A DNA stretch of 64,000 nucleotides from Pseudomonas sp. DC1.2 (lineage in GTDB: Bacteria; Pseudomonadota; Gammaproteobacteria; Pseudomonadales; Pseudomonadaceae). The notes beneath the pieces are model-generated. The model was not told the origin of the DNA, searched no databases, and saw only the letters and a program-made list of their open reading frames with translations. The stretch lies in contig NZ_CP133782.1 of assembly GCF_034351645.1 (NCBI RefSeq), forward strand, positions 5,486,001 to 5,550,000, written 5' to 3'. This document shows, in pieces, positions 33,884-42,557 of the stretch (position 1 is the first letter of the stretch; each line of letters opens with the position of its first letter). Both the position numbers and the translations under genes were made by a program.

Positions 33884-35634
33884 TGGTACACCTCTCCCTG
33901 TGTGCTTTTTACCCGCAGCTCATGGTACGAATTGAGACTGGCGTAAAGCGCGAAAAACTCGTTAAGAACCGAAGCGAAAACGAACAGATCGCCCTCGCCG
34001 ATATAGCCTTCCGGATCGATGGTCAGCTCGGTGCGCAACCCGCGCACCGGCAACCCTCGGTGCAATCGGTCGACATGCTTGTGCTTGATCGACTTGAGCC
34101 CGCCCAGCAGGCGCTTGCTGACTTTTTCCGCGTGTTGGTCGTAGTAGCGCGGCAGGTCATAGGTTTCCAGAATCACCTTCAACGCGTTGACGTCGGCCAA
34201 CGACAGGTAGTTCAGCGACATGTTGCTGATCAGTTTCCAGAGAAAGTCACGGTTCAGCGGCGGCGCGAAACTGGACGTGGCCGGGGTGATGTTGCGGAAC
34301 GTCAAAAACTCCGGGGTCTCTTCGCAGGACTGATTGATGCTGCCGAGCTTGAGCTTGCGCGGCAGGTTCTGGTTGGTGCACATCAGCTCGATCGACAGGG
34401 TTTCGTGGGCCTCGGTGTGACGGATACCGAAGCTCAGGTGTGTGTCGAGGCCGTCATGCAACGAAGATGAACGCTGGCGAATGCTGTAATGCGGACGACT
34501 GGTGAGCACGTCGAAACTGGGGTCGTGCTCAAAGGATTCGAACGGCACGTACTCCTGATAGCCCAGGCCGCCCGGCTTCCAGCCCGTGACGGTTTCCACC
34601 GAAAACACACCGCAGTTTTCCAAGTCGTATTCGGCCGGCAGCAGTAGGTATTCGTCCTGCTTGCCGTCGAGGCGAATGGGCAACGCATCGTGCTTGAATA
34701 GATTAACGATGGGCGTGCAGTAGAGCTTTACGTTTTCCAGGGTCGGACGCAGACGCTGGATGCCGCTTTTGCGAATGTCGAAGCGCAATTCCAGGCCACG
34801 CATTTGCTTGAGCATGTCTTCCGGCAATGCCTTGAGCAGATCGAGGCCGTTGACATCGACGAACAGGAATTTGTCCTGAAAGGCGAAATACTCTTGCAGG
34901 TAGCGGTAGCCACGGAAGGTATTGAGCGGATACGGGATCAACGCTTCTTCTTCGGCAAACCCCACCGGCTGCACACGGTCGCCGGGCATCTTGAACGCCA
35001 TCGGCGTGCCATTGGCGCCATTGATAGGCTTACCTTCGCCATCCAGCGGGATCAGCTCGATGCCTTCCAGGTTACGCAGCAGGCTCAGGTAAAGCATCTG
35101 GCTGATATAGCGCTCGCCAGCGAAGTGCAGGCGCAGACAGCTCAGTTCCAACTCACCGAGATGACCGTCAGCACTCATCTCCAGGCGCAGGCTCAACAAT
35201 GAACCGTCGCCCTTCACCGAATACGTCAGCGCGGCCAGATCCAGCGGCAATACTTGCGTTGGGTAGCACGTGCGGAAACGGCAGCGCACCTCATTAATGG
35301 GCTGACTCTCTACCGGCGTATCGCGCTCAACCAGCAACGCAGGACCGGAACGCTTCAACGGGTCGAACTGCAAAATGCTGAACGCCGGCAACGGCCGCAT
35401 GTAGTTGGGCCACAGCAGGTGCATCAGAGAATGGCTAAGCTCCGGCAACTCGTCGTCGAGCTTCTGCCGCAGACGACCAGTCAGAAAAGCAAAGCCCTCC
35501 AGCAACCGCTCCACGTCCGGGTCCCGCCCGGCCTGACCCAGAAAAGGCGCCAACGCCGGGCTACGCTCGGCGAATCGGCGACCTAACTGGCGAAGTGCGG
35601 TGAGTTCGCTTTGGTAGTAGTGGTTAAAGGACAC
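33847..35634 (-). CDS. tssF: T6SS baseplate protein TssF
   Basis: This 595-residue protein has the canonical opening NHYYQSELTALRQLGRRFAE and RDPDVERLLEGFAFLTGRLR. It also has the family segments LWPNYMRPLPAFSILQFDP, FRTCYPTQVLPLDL and TFRGYRYLQEYFAFQDKFLF. TssF is the main wedge component. Its start overlaps the last 11 bases of the small membrane-protein gene of the inserted PAAR module, showing that the module is well integrated in the operon. Confidence 0.94.
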   Translation of the reverse strand: MSFNHYYQSELTALRQLGRRFAERSPALAPFLGQAGRDPDVERLLEGFAFLTGRLRQKLDDELPELSHSLMHLLWPNYMRPLPAFSILQFDPLKRSGPALLVERDTPVESQPINEVRCRFRTCYPTQVLPLDLAALTYSVKGDGSLLSLRLEMSADGHLGELELSCLRLHFAGERYISQMLYLSLLRNLEGIELIPLDGEGKPINGANGTPMAFKMPGDRVQPVGFAEEEALIPYPLNTFRGYRYLQEYFAFQDKFLFVDVNGLDLLKALPEDMLKQMRGLELRFDIRKSGIQRLRPTLENVKLYCTPIVNLFKHDALPIRLDGKQDEYLLLPAEYDLENCGVFSVETVTGWKPGGLGYQEYVPFESFEHDPSFDVLTSRPHYSIRQRSSSLHDGLDTHLSFGIRHTEAHETLSIELMCTNQNLPRKLKLGSINQSCEETPEFLTFRNITPATSSFAPPLNRDFLWKLISNMSLNYLSLADVNALKVILETYDLPRYYDQHAEKVSKRLLGGLKSIKHKHVDRLHRGLPVRGLRTELTIDPEGYIGEGDLFVFASVLNEFFALYASLNSYHELRVKSTQGEVYQWTPRMGLQPLL

Positions 35635-36040
35635 GGATTACCTGCCTGGTATTGAATCTCATGAAAAAACTGTCCTGCGGGGCTTGACCGTTATCATTAC
35701 AATCCACCGCCCGAAACATCCGGGGAAGCAACCATAAAAATAAAACGCTACCGAGCCATAGACTTAGTAGAACTATATTTCTCGACATTCCTGATGCATC
35801 CCAACCCACAACAACCCCATAAACGACTGCAACCTGAATCAAAAAAACGGACATCCGACTTAAAGGCAAAGACAACAAATAGGTATACGGCTCAACCATC
35901 CCATACCTTGCCACGACCGAAATATCGTAAACAGTAAGTGGCAAAACCAGAGCGACGGCCAAAACCAGCATCAGCTTTGTTATCCGTATTCCCATAACGA
36001 TCATTAGCCTAATTACACGCTGGAATGATCCAGCCTTCAT
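35624..36040 (-). CDS. Small multi-pass membrane protein, candidate immunity protein 2
   Basis: This protein of up to 138 residues has about three hydrophobic helices: ITKLMLVLAVALVLPLTVYD, SVFLIQVAVVYGVVVGW and IVLLSLWLGSVLFLWLLP. A start 12 codons later, at MIVMGIRI (ATG 36004), sits just after the preceding stop and may be the real one. The longer frame overlaps the previous gene by 32 bases. No homologue is recognised. Its DNA is AT-richer than the tss genes on both sides. As part of a PAAR-effector module, inner-membrane immunity is the best guess. Confidence 0.6.
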   Translation of the reverse strand: MKAGSFQRVIRLMIVMGIRITKLMLVLAVALVLPLTVYDISVVARYGMVEPYTYLLSLPLSRMSVFLIQVAVVYGVVVGWDASGMSRNIVLLSLWLGSVLFLWLLPRMFRAVDCNDNGQAPQDSFFMRFNTRQVIRVL

Positions 36041-36395
36041 ATCCGTTTGCGGTCGGATAAATGGCGCGTGAATTTACCCACTGCGAGCGCTCATCTGTTG
36101 TAAATTCTTTTTGCCAAAACAGCCATTCGGAAGACTTTAAAAGTTTATCTTCCTTGTTATACACCCGAAAAAAAGCCTCACTCGCAAAAAGCCTAACTAG
36201 TTTCCCGGGTACGCCTAAAGCCGCATACTGGGGAATATAAGAATTTATATAGCACGTCCGGGATTCGTTCCAAGTGGTGGAATATACACCAGCCAAAGCG
36301 GCCGCTTCGGTCTTGAGATACATCCAATAAATGAGTGCCATCCCGAGAACTACCGTGATTGAAATTGGCACCACATAAGTCTGTTTCATACTCAT
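36009..36395 (-). CDS. Membrane-anchored protein, candidate immunity protein 1
   Basis: This 128-residue protein has one N-terminal membrane helix (YVVPISITVVLGMALIYWMY) and an extracytoplasmic domain of about 100 residues with two cysteines (SRTCYINSY, WIIPACN). The start overlaps the stop of the DUF6402 effector gene (ATGA), the classical effector-immunity arrangement. The topology implies protection in the periplasm or at the inner membrane surface. I do not recognise the family. Confidence 0.65.
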   Translation of the reverse strand: MSMKQTYVVPISITVVLGMALIYWMYLKTEAAALAGVYSTTWNESRTCYINSYIPQYAALGVPGKLVRLFASEAFFRVYNKEDKLLKSSEWLFWQKEFTTDERSQWVNSRAIYPTANGYEGWIIPACN

Positions 36396-37363
36396 TTACC
36401 TGAAGCCCGCGATTGAAACTCTTCAAAATCGACTGGACCAAGATGGATAATGAATGACGTCTCATACAGCTTTACAGCTGTATAAATCATCATGTCACCA
36501 CCTTTTTTATTAAGCTCCCGATATTTATTAAAATGACCATTAGTCACCTTGAAATAACGAGTATCGCCTTTATCGATAAAGCCTGGCTCACTCAAATAAT
36601 CGATCGGCCCTGGACGTATAACGCCTTCCCGGCTCCAATAGCCAAGAAGCTGATCACCGTCGACATTTAGAAAGTCATAAGTGTCTCTAACATAAAAACC
36701 GACCTGTTCAATCTCGATAGCTGGAAATCCATGATCATTTGAAATTGTTCGAAACTTTGTCGCTGCAATCTTGACTACAAAAGTGCCTAATGCCCCATAT
36801 ACATCATCGAGAGAATCTGTTGCCTTTTCCCATGTTGTCGCGCCGAACCTGATGATATTGAATTGAGAAAGTTCTTCCAGCTGAATTGCCGACTTATCAC
36901 TGTAGTCAACATAGGAACTTTTCAACGTTCGGGCATCCGCATCCAACAGACCCAGTCTTTTTAAACGGGTCATCAAAATAACCAGACCGTTCGAAAGCTC
37001 ATCAAGAGTCCCCTTCAAACGGCCCGCACTTTTGTTGAATTCGGCGGTTGAGGACAGGTCCGCGACAAATTGGTCGATTTCGGGTTTGACACGAGTCGAC
37101 GCAGTGAAAAGCCAATCAAACGGGATATCGGTTATCAGCTTTTCTGCGCTCAGGGTACTCGCGGCGATATCACCCTGTTTGACTGCTTTGGGCAGCTCGT
37201 AAGGCGCACCCCTAAACCATTGGCGCATCACTCGCGCGGCGACTTTCCACCCGAGCTTGTCCATGGCAACAGGAATGTCAGTCAGTTGAAAAACCTCGGC
37301 GGTCGCTTCTTTGCCGGCTTTATTGGTGGCCGGTGTCAGCGGGGCGGTTATCGCAGCGGGCAT
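36392..37363 (-). CDS. DUF6402-like putative T6SS effector
   Basis: This 323-residue protein has no signal peptide and no membrane helix. It begins MPAAITAPLTPATNKAGKEA. Features include IPVAMDKLGWKVAARVMRQW, WEKATDSLDDVYGALGTFVV, FYVRDTYDFLNVDGDQLLGY and GHFNKYRELNKKGGDMMIYT. The pattern resembles the DUF6402 family, which I recall as occurring next to PAAR and VgrG genes. No catalytic motif is evident. It lies 10 bases after a PAAR gene and is followed by two overlapping membrane-protein genes, so cargo of the PAAR spike tip is the likely role. The enzymatic activity is unknown. Confidence 0.65.
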   Translation of the reverse strand: MPAAITAPLTPATNKAGKEATAEVFQLTDIPVAMDKLGWKVAARVMRQWFRGAPYELPKAVKQGDIAASTLSAEKLITDIPFDWLFTASTRVKPEIDQFVADLSSTAEFNKSAGRLKGTLDELSNGLVILMTRLKRLGLLDADARTLKSSYVDYSDKSAIQLEELSQFNIIRFGATTWEKATDSLDDVYGALGTFVVKIAATKFRTISNDHGFPAIEIEQVGFYVRDTYDFLNVDGDQLLGYWSREGVIRPGPIDYLSEPGFIDKGDTRYFKVTNGHFNKYRELNKKGGDMMIYTAVKLYETSFIIHLGPVDFEEFQSRASGK

Positions 37364-37373
37364 GATCTCGACC

Positions 37374-37898
37374 TCAAGAAAGCGCTATGGAGGATTGAGG
37401 TTCCAACAGCAGTGAAACCCCTTCGGCAATAGCTGAAGCAATCACTGAGGTTTTGCCGTCTGCATCCGTTACACCGGTAATTTCTTTCCCCGAGTCGGTT
37501 CTAAGCGTGTACGCACGGTCAGCAATCGGAACTCCGGTTTCAGGATTTCGAACCACGAAGTGCTCATTGAATGGCCACTTGATCTCCACCGGCAACGGCG
37601 CCACAAACGGCACCGGAGAATGCGAATTCCCGATAATCACCGTCCCGGATCCGGCCGTCACTTTGTTGCCATGCGTCCCGACGGAATCCACCGTCGCTGC
37701 CGCTTTACCGTTAATCAAAACGGTCGTCGCCAACCCACCCGACATCGCACCACCACACGCCGAGGCATCACCTTGGCGGGCGGCCGCGAGGCCGTCGAAA
37801 AAGACGTCGCCGGAACCGGCGGCGATTGGGTTGGTGCCGTGGCCGGGGAGCGGGCAAGCGGTGGGGTCGGTGACGCGGGCTGCGGGTTTTCCGGACAT
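37374..37898 (-). CDS. PAAR spike-tip protein with C-terminal adaptor-like extension
   Basis: This 174-residue protein starts SGKPAARVTDPTACPLPGHG, the PAAR signature. The PAAR cone (about residues 1-95) has HG/CP metal-site residues and VTAGSGTVIIGNSHSPVPFV. About 80 residues follow that look like a small beta-sandwich (HFVVRNPETGVPIADRAYTL, GVTDADGKTSV) probably used to bind cargo. It sits between tssE (10 bases) and the DUF6402 gene (10 bases), with a strong AAGGAG ribosome site. PAAR proteins sharpen the VgrG spike and carry effectors. Confidence 0.88.
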   Translation of the reverse strand: MSGKPAARVTDPTACPLPGHGTNPIAAGSGDVFFDGLAAARQGDASACGGAMSGGLATTVLINGKAAATVDSVGTHGNKVTAGSGTVIIGNSHSPVPFVAPLPVEIKWPFNEHFVVRNPETGVPIADRAYTLRTDSGKEITGVTDADGKTSVIASAIAEGVSLLLEPQSSIALS

Positions 37899-37908
37899 GC
37901 GAATCTCC

Positions 37909-38316
37909 TTAGTTGACCTTCACTTGACCGCTGCCATCCAGGCGCGCGGCGAAACTGACCTGACGCTTGAAACCATCAACTTCCAGCAGGCCTTCGATGC
38001 TGAAGGACAGGCGAAGCTGATCGTGATCACGCGGCAAGGAAATGACACGCACATTGCTCAGGCGTGGCTCGTAGGCTTCGATGAAGCTTTCGATGGCTTG
38101 GCGGGCCTGACTCAGTGAGTCATGCAGGCTCAAACGCATGTCATTGAGATCGGGTAGCCCGTAATCGGACAGCGTTTGCACGCTGCCCGCACGGGTGCTG
38201 AGCATCTTGGCCAGATGGGCAGCCACGGACGCCGTGGCAGAAACCTCGCGGCTCCAGCCGACGCGTTTATCCGCGTCGCCACCCAGGCGTTCGAAAAGGC
38301 TGCCGTATCCAGTCAT
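37909..38316 (-). CDS. tssE: T6SS baseplate protein TssE (gp25-like)
   Basis: The 135-residue product starts at MTGYGSLFERLGGDADKRVG, with GGAG 7 bases upstream. The longer frame to 38352 runs into tssC and is rejected. The gp25/GPW family core includes SDYGLPDLNDMRLSLHD and FEPRL-type IEAYEPRLSNVRV, and it ends in VSFAARLDGSGQVKVN. TssE helps initiate sheath assembly at the baseplate. Confidence 0.92.
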   Translation of the reverse strand: MTGYGSLFERLGGDADKRVGWSREVSATASVAAHLAKMLSTRAGSVQTLSDYGLPDLNDMRLSLHDSLSQARQAIESFIEAYEPRLSNVRVISLPRDHDQLRLSFSIEGLLEVDGFKRQVSFAARLDGSGQVKVN

Positions 38317-38329
38317 GAGTGAGCTCCGT

Positions 38330-39805
38330 TTACTCTTTGTCCAGCTTGCCAACCAGCGACAGGGTGAAATCAGCCCCCATGTACTTGAAGTGCGGGCGCA
38401 CGTTCAGGCTGACGCGGTACCAGCCAGGCTCGCCTTCAACATCGCTGACGATGATCTGGGCAGCGCGCAGCGGACGACGGCCACGGACTTCGGCGCTCGG
38501 GTTTTCCTGGTCGGCCACGTACTGGCGGATCCACTTGTTGAGCTCCAGCTCGAGGTCGGTACGTTCTTTCCACGAACCGAGTTGCTCGCGCTGCAGCACT
38601 TTCAAGTAATGAGCCAGGCGGTTGACGATCATCATGTACGGCAGTTGGGTGCCGAGTTTGTAGTTCAGCTCGGCCGCCTTGCCTTCAGCGCTGATGCCGA
38701 AGAACTTCGGTTTCTGCACCGAGCTGGCGGAGAAGAACGCCGCGTTGTCGGAGCCTTTACGCATGGTCAGGGAGATGAAGCCTTCCTCGGCCAATTCGTA
38801 TTCACGACGGTCGCTCACCAATACTTCGGTAGGAATCTTGGTTTCGATTTCGCCCATGCTTTCGAAGTGGTGCAACGGCAGGTCTTCAACCGCGCCACCG
38901 CTCTGCGGGCCGATGATGTTCGGGCACCAGCGGAATTTAGCAAAGCTGTCGGTCAGCTTGGTGCCGAACGCGTAAGCCGTGTTGCCCCACAGGTAGTGCT
39001 CGTGGCTGTTGGCGACGGTTTCTTTGTACACGAACGATTTGACCGGATTTTCTTCCGGGTCGTAGGGGTTACGCAGCAAGAAACGCGGCACGGTCAGGCC
39101 CACGTAACGGGAATCTTCCGACTCACGGAAGCTCTGCCATTTTGCGAATTGCGGGCCTTCGAAGTGATCTTTCAGATCCTTCAGGTCCGGCAAGCCGGTG
39201 AAGCTTTCCAGGCCGAAAAATTTCGGGCCGGCGGCGGCAATGAATGGGGCGTGGGCCATGCAGGCAACGCTGGACACGTATTGCATGAGTTTCACGTCCG
39301 GCGAGCTTGGGGACATGAAGTAGTTAGCGATGATCGCGCCTACCGGCTGACCACCAAACTGGCCGTATTCCGCGGTGTAGATGTGCTTGTACAGGCCAGC
39401 CTGCATCACTTCTGGCGAATCTTCGAAATCGTCCAGCAGGTCTTCTTTAGAGACGTTGAGGATTTCGATTTTGATGTTTTCGCGGAAGTTGGTGCGGTCG
39501 ACCAGCAACTGCAGGCCACGCCACGACGATTCCAGGGACTGGAAGTCCGGGTGGTGCAGGATTTCGTCCATCTGACGGCTGAGCTTGGCATCGATCTCGG
39601 CAATCATGCGGTCAACCATGGCTTTCTTGACCGGCTCACCGTTGTTCTGCGGCTTGAGCAGCTCTTCGATGAAGGCCGACACACCGCGCTTGGCGATGTC
39701 GTAGGCTTCGTCGTCCGGCGTCAGGCGGGTTTCGGCGATGATGCTGTCAAGAATGCTGTATTCGCCATTCTCTTTACTTTTTTGTTGCGCTGCACTCGTG
39801 CTCAT
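38330..39805 (-). CDS. tssC: T6SS sheath large subunit TssC
   Basis: This 491-residue protein is one of the most conserved T6SS components. Signatures include HPDFQSLESSWRGLQLLVDR, EYGQFGGQPVGAIIANYFMS, FIAAAGPKFFGLESFTGLPD, FLLRNPYDPEENPVKSF and VEGEPGWYRVSLNVRPHFKY. It forms the contractile sheath with TssB. Gene order tssA-tssB-tssC-tssE is the usual start of this operon type. Confidence 0.96.
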   Translation of the reverse strand: MSTSAAQQKSKENGEYSILDSIIAETRLTPDDEAYDIAKRGVSAFIEELLKPQNNGEPVKKAMVDRMIAEIDAKLSRQMDEILHHPDFQSLESSWRGLQLLVDRTNFRENIKIEILNVSKEDLLDDFEDSPEVMQAGLYKHIYTAEYGQFGGQPVGAIIANYFMSPSSPDVKLMQYVSSVACMAHAPFIAAAGPKFFGLESFTGLPDLKDLKDHFEGPQFAKWQSFRESEDSRYVGLTVPRFLLRNPYDPEENPVKSFVYKETVANSHEHYLWGNTAYAFGTKLTDSFAKFRWCPNIIGPQSGGAVEDLPLHHFESMGEIETKIPTEVLVSDRREYELAEEGFISLTMRKGSDNAAFFSASSVQKPKFFGISAEGKAAELNYKLGTQLPYMMIVNRLAHYLKVLQREQLGSWKERTDLELELNKWIRQYVADQENPSAEVRGRRPLRAAQIIVSDVEGEPGWYRVSLNVRPHFKYMGADFTLSLVGKLDKE

Positions 39806-39833
39806 AGTGTTGGCTTCCTTGGCTGATAGAGAC

Positions 39834-40337
39834 TCAGGCGTCCTGGGCTGCGGCGTTCAGGCCCAGCTCACCCAGCACGCGACCGCGGGATTCGTCGTCG
39901 GCGAGAACGCCTTCGATGGCTTTGCGGAACGCAGGCGCGTTACCCAGTGGGCCTTTGAGGGCCACCAGCGCGTCGCGCAGTTCCATCAGCTTTTTCAGCT
40001 CAGGCACTTGCTCGACCAAGCTGGCCGGGTTGAAGTCCTTCATCGAATTGACACGCAGTTTCACGGCCAGTTCTTCAGTGTCGCCTTCTTCCTGAAGACG
40101 GTTCGGCACGCTCAGTGTCAGCTCCAGCTCTTGCTTGGCCAGCACTTCGTCAAAGGTCATCTTGTCGATGCTGATCGGCTTGCGATCTTCGACTTTGCGT
40201 TCGTCCTTGCGGTGGGTGTAGTCACCGATTGATAGCAGCTTCAGCGGCAATTCAATCTCTTCCTGAGCACCACCGGTGGCAGGTTTGAAAGTGACGTTGA
40301 TGCGTTCCTTGGGGGCTACCGAGCCTTCTTTGGCCAT
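39834..40337 (-). CDS. tssB: T6SS sheath small subunit TssB
   Basis: This 167-residue protein has the TssB core: PKERINVTFKPATGGAQEEI, LPLKLLSIGDYTHRKDERKV, SVPNRLQEEGDTEELAVKLR and the C-terminal LVALKGPLGNAPAFRKAIEG. It pairs with TssC in the contractile sheath. A GAGAAAA-type ribosome region precedes the ATG, and 28 bases separate it from tssC. Confidence 0.95.
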   Translation of the reverse strand: MAKEGSVAPKERINVTFKPATGGAQEEIELPLKLLSIGDYTHRKDERKVEDRKPISIDKMTFDEVLAKQELELTLSVPNRLQEEGDTEELAVKLRVNSMKDFNPASLVEQVPELKKLMELRDALVALKGPLGNAPAFRKAIEGVLADDESRGRVLGELGLNAAAQDA

Positions 40338-40369
40338 GGCTTTTCTCCTTGCGGTTGTGGCCCTGGGGC

Positions 40370-41926
40370 CTATTCGAGTACCACTTCAAGATCGAGGTGG
40401 CACAGCCTGCGATAAATCTCTTCCTTGCGTTCACGTACGGCATGGTTCTGCGGCAACAACTCGCAGCAGCTATGCAGTAAATGCAGCACTTCCAGCGCAA
40501 GATCGGGCTCCCAGGCGTTCAGGCCTGAGTCCTGTAATGTTTGGTCGAGGGTTTCGAGCTGGGTCTTGGCCAGTTCGTATTTCTTGGCCATGAAACACAG
40601 CCGCGCCAGGGCAAACTGCCAGAAGAACCGCACCCGCCCACCTTGGGCAGCTTGCAAGCCCTGCTTGAGAATCTGCACCGCGGCCTTGAGGCCGTCCTTG
40701 CGTAAAATCGGCAGGACTTCTTCCAGCGCCAATTCCCAGGCTGGCTGCGTGTCGGCCACTTCGACCTTGCGCGGGGCGCTGGCGCTTTGCAGATGCGGCA
40801 TCACGTGGGCGCTGATCCAGGCGCGCGTGGCGGGATCAGCAAACGGTGCGCCGTCATGGAAACGCAATTCGATAATGCCGGGCAGGCGCTGAACCAAAAG
40901 CGCGAAGTGGATCTCCACTTCGCGCATTGCCATCTCGGCGTTCAACCCCTGGAGACATTCCCAGACTATTCGTTGGCCATCGAACCAGAACGGAGCCTTC
41001 GCCAGGCTTGCCTCCAGCTCAACCAGAAGGTCGGCATATTTGGCCTGATCGAAACGCTCCTGATAGGCCTTGAGCTTGTCCGCCGGCAACCCGCGCAATG
41101 CGGTGATCTGCTCGGCATTGCGCTCGGGTACCGCATCGATGGGCAGCCACAGTAACGTCCGATTCAGACGCAGGGCACGCAGGTCGGTGGCTTTCTGCTT
41201 GAGCCACCAGGCACACAGCGGACGAGCGTTTTCCTGCTGGGCGCGCAGGGCTTTATGGGCTTCTTTTTCGTTGTCGATCGGCGCGCCGGGGGTGAACAAC
41301 TGAGTCGCGGCCTGCTTGACCTGCGCAACCGCCGCACCCACCACGCCGGGTTCTGGCTGGTTGTCAGCAGCGCGTTGGACCATGTTCTTCAGCCGGCGAG
41401 AAATCGGCAGCAGCAAGGGCGCATCGTCGCCCAGGTGTTCAGTGCAGGCGGCATCGAGACCTTCCAGGTGCTCAACCATGCGGCGGAACAGTGGCAGTTG
41501 CTCTTTGATCGCCACGTTTTCGGTCAGCACTTGCTCAAGACGCGGCACCAGCCAACTGATGGCCGCGGACCGGGTGCGAGCCTTGCTCGGGTGAATGTCG
41601 GCCCAGTGATTCTCTGATAAATGGTGCAGCAAACCGAGACCCGCCAGCAGCCCCTGGAAGGACTCGCGCTGGTACAGCGCCCATGTCAACCAAGCGCCGA
41701 CGCGCAGATCCTTGGACTGCGTACGCAGCAGATTTTCACTGTTTTCACGGATTTTCAGCCAGTCGATCTGACCGGCTTCATGCATGGACGAGGCTTTCGC
41801 CAGCTCGCTTTCCAACGCCTCGTATTCGCCCGAAAAGCGAACATCCTCGCCCGCAAAATTCTCTTTTGAAACAGAGGCTTTTGCGAGTTCAAGGTAATGT
41901 GCGGAAAGTTTGCTTGAGTAGGACAT
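40370..41926 (-). CDS. tssA: T6SS assembly-priming protein TssA
   Basis: This 518-residue protein has an N-terminal ImpA-type domain (FSGEYEALESELAKAS, IDWLKIRENSENLLRTQSKD, GLAGLGLLHHLSENHWADIH) and a helical C-terminal region ending in a TPR-like stretch (RFFWQFALARLCFMAKKYEL). TssA coordinates tube and sheath polymerisation. It is the first gene of the minus-strand operon. No convincing sigma-54 or sigma-70 promoter was found in the 630 bases upstream. Confidence 0.93.
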   Translation of the reverse strand: MSYSSKLSAHYLELAKASVSKENFAGEDVRFSGEYEALESELAKASSMHEAGQIDWLKIRENSENLLRTQSKDLRVGAWLTWALYQRESFQGLLAGLGLLHHLSENHWADIHPSKARTRSAAISWLVPRLEQVLTENVAIKEQLPLFRRMVEHLEGLDAACTEHLGDDAPLLLPISRRLKNMVQRAADNQPEPGVVGAAVAQVKQAATQLFTPGAPIDNEKEAHKALRAQQENARPLCAWWLKQKATDLRALRLNRTLLWLPIDAVPERNAEQITALRGLPADKLKAYQERFDQAKYADLLVELEASLAKAPFWFDGQRIVWECLQGLNAEMAMREVEIHFALLVQRLPGIIELRFHDGAPFADPATRAWISAHVMPHLQSASAPRKVEVADTQPAWELALEEVLPILRKDGLKAAVQILKQGLQAAQGGRVRFFWQFALARLCFMAKKYELAKTQLETLDQTLQDSGLNAWEPDLALEVLHLLHSCCELLPQNHAVRERKEEIYRRLCHLDLEVVLE

Positions 41927-42104
41927 CCCTGGCCTTTAATTAGGATTACGGTCAAGCGTCTATTGCTGTTTCAGCGACGCGGGACAATATCAAAGAGCTG
42001 CGGTGAATCTCATCCAATTGAGTTCGTGCTCTTTCAAGTGGTCGCATCGTACTCACGATGATGGCCACTAGCAAGCATCCGATCAAACAACAAGACGAAG
42101 TGTT

Positions 42105-42143
42105 CCCTGTCACGTGTAGGTGATTACCCTATATGTGACAGGG
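42105..42143. repeat. Nested inverted repeat in the T6SS divergent promoter region
   Basis: CCCTGTCAC and GTGACAGGG are perfect 9-bp arms separated by 21 bases. Inside them GGTGATTACC is a second near-palindrome. There is no T-run, so an operator is more likely than a terminator. It lies about 180 bases upstream of tssA and 415 upstream of vgrG. Confidence 0.5.
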
Positions 42144-42184
42144 GATTGCCTGACGGCAGATTAATAAGCAGGTGTATACCGAAC

Positions 42185-42200
42185 CGGCTGGAAACGTGCA
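42185..42200 (+). promoter_or_regulatory. Weak sigma-54 (-24/-12) promoter candidate
   Basis: CGGCTGGAAACGTGCA has GG and GC spaced by 10 bases and GGC/TGCA cores, but several consensus positions differ. It reads toward vgrG, 358 bases downstream. It is noted because the cluster encodes a sigma-54 activator. Confidence 0.22.
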
Positions 42201-42557
42201 TTCCAGAGGGGTCGCCACATTGGAAGCAAGCATGGTTAATTCCTTCGCCTTAAGTCAGAAGCAAAGCATGACAAGAATAAAAAATGATTACTGTAGGAGT
42301 TTTCCCAAATGTTACAGCCATTCATCAGCAAGTCAGTTGATGACAACATCCAATAAAAAAAGTGCCAGCATATTGCTAGCATCGTATATTCCATTGATAC
42401 AACATTCGAAATTGCAGAAAGTTCACACCCAAGTCATGGATTTTTCCTACATCAATCAATTCCTCCCATTGCTAACGTACTCGGCTCTTTCGCGAGCACA
42501 GGCCATGGACGGTTTGGACGTCGCGCTTTCATATCCTCTGGGCTTAAGGATAAGCGT

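Larger units (their letters stand above)
41927..42557. promoter_or_regulatory. Divergent intergenic region between tssA and the second vgrG
   Basis: These 631 bases hold no convincing gene. The only frame (from 42172) runs out of phase into vgrG and has no family resemblance. The DNA is AT-richer than the genes around it and must contain promoters for both directions. Visible structure is a perfect inverted repeat at 42105-42143 and a weak sigma-54-like element on the plus strand at 42185-42200. Confidence 0.6.

Noticed and set aside
38195..39826. 543-residue plus-strand frame antisense to tssC
   Set aside because: tssC is unmistakable on the minus strand, and long antisense frames are common opposite high-GC genes.
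41927..42172. Sigma-54 promoter for tssA on the minus strand
   Set aside because: I looked for GG-N10-GC on the minus strand in the upstream region and found no acceptable match.
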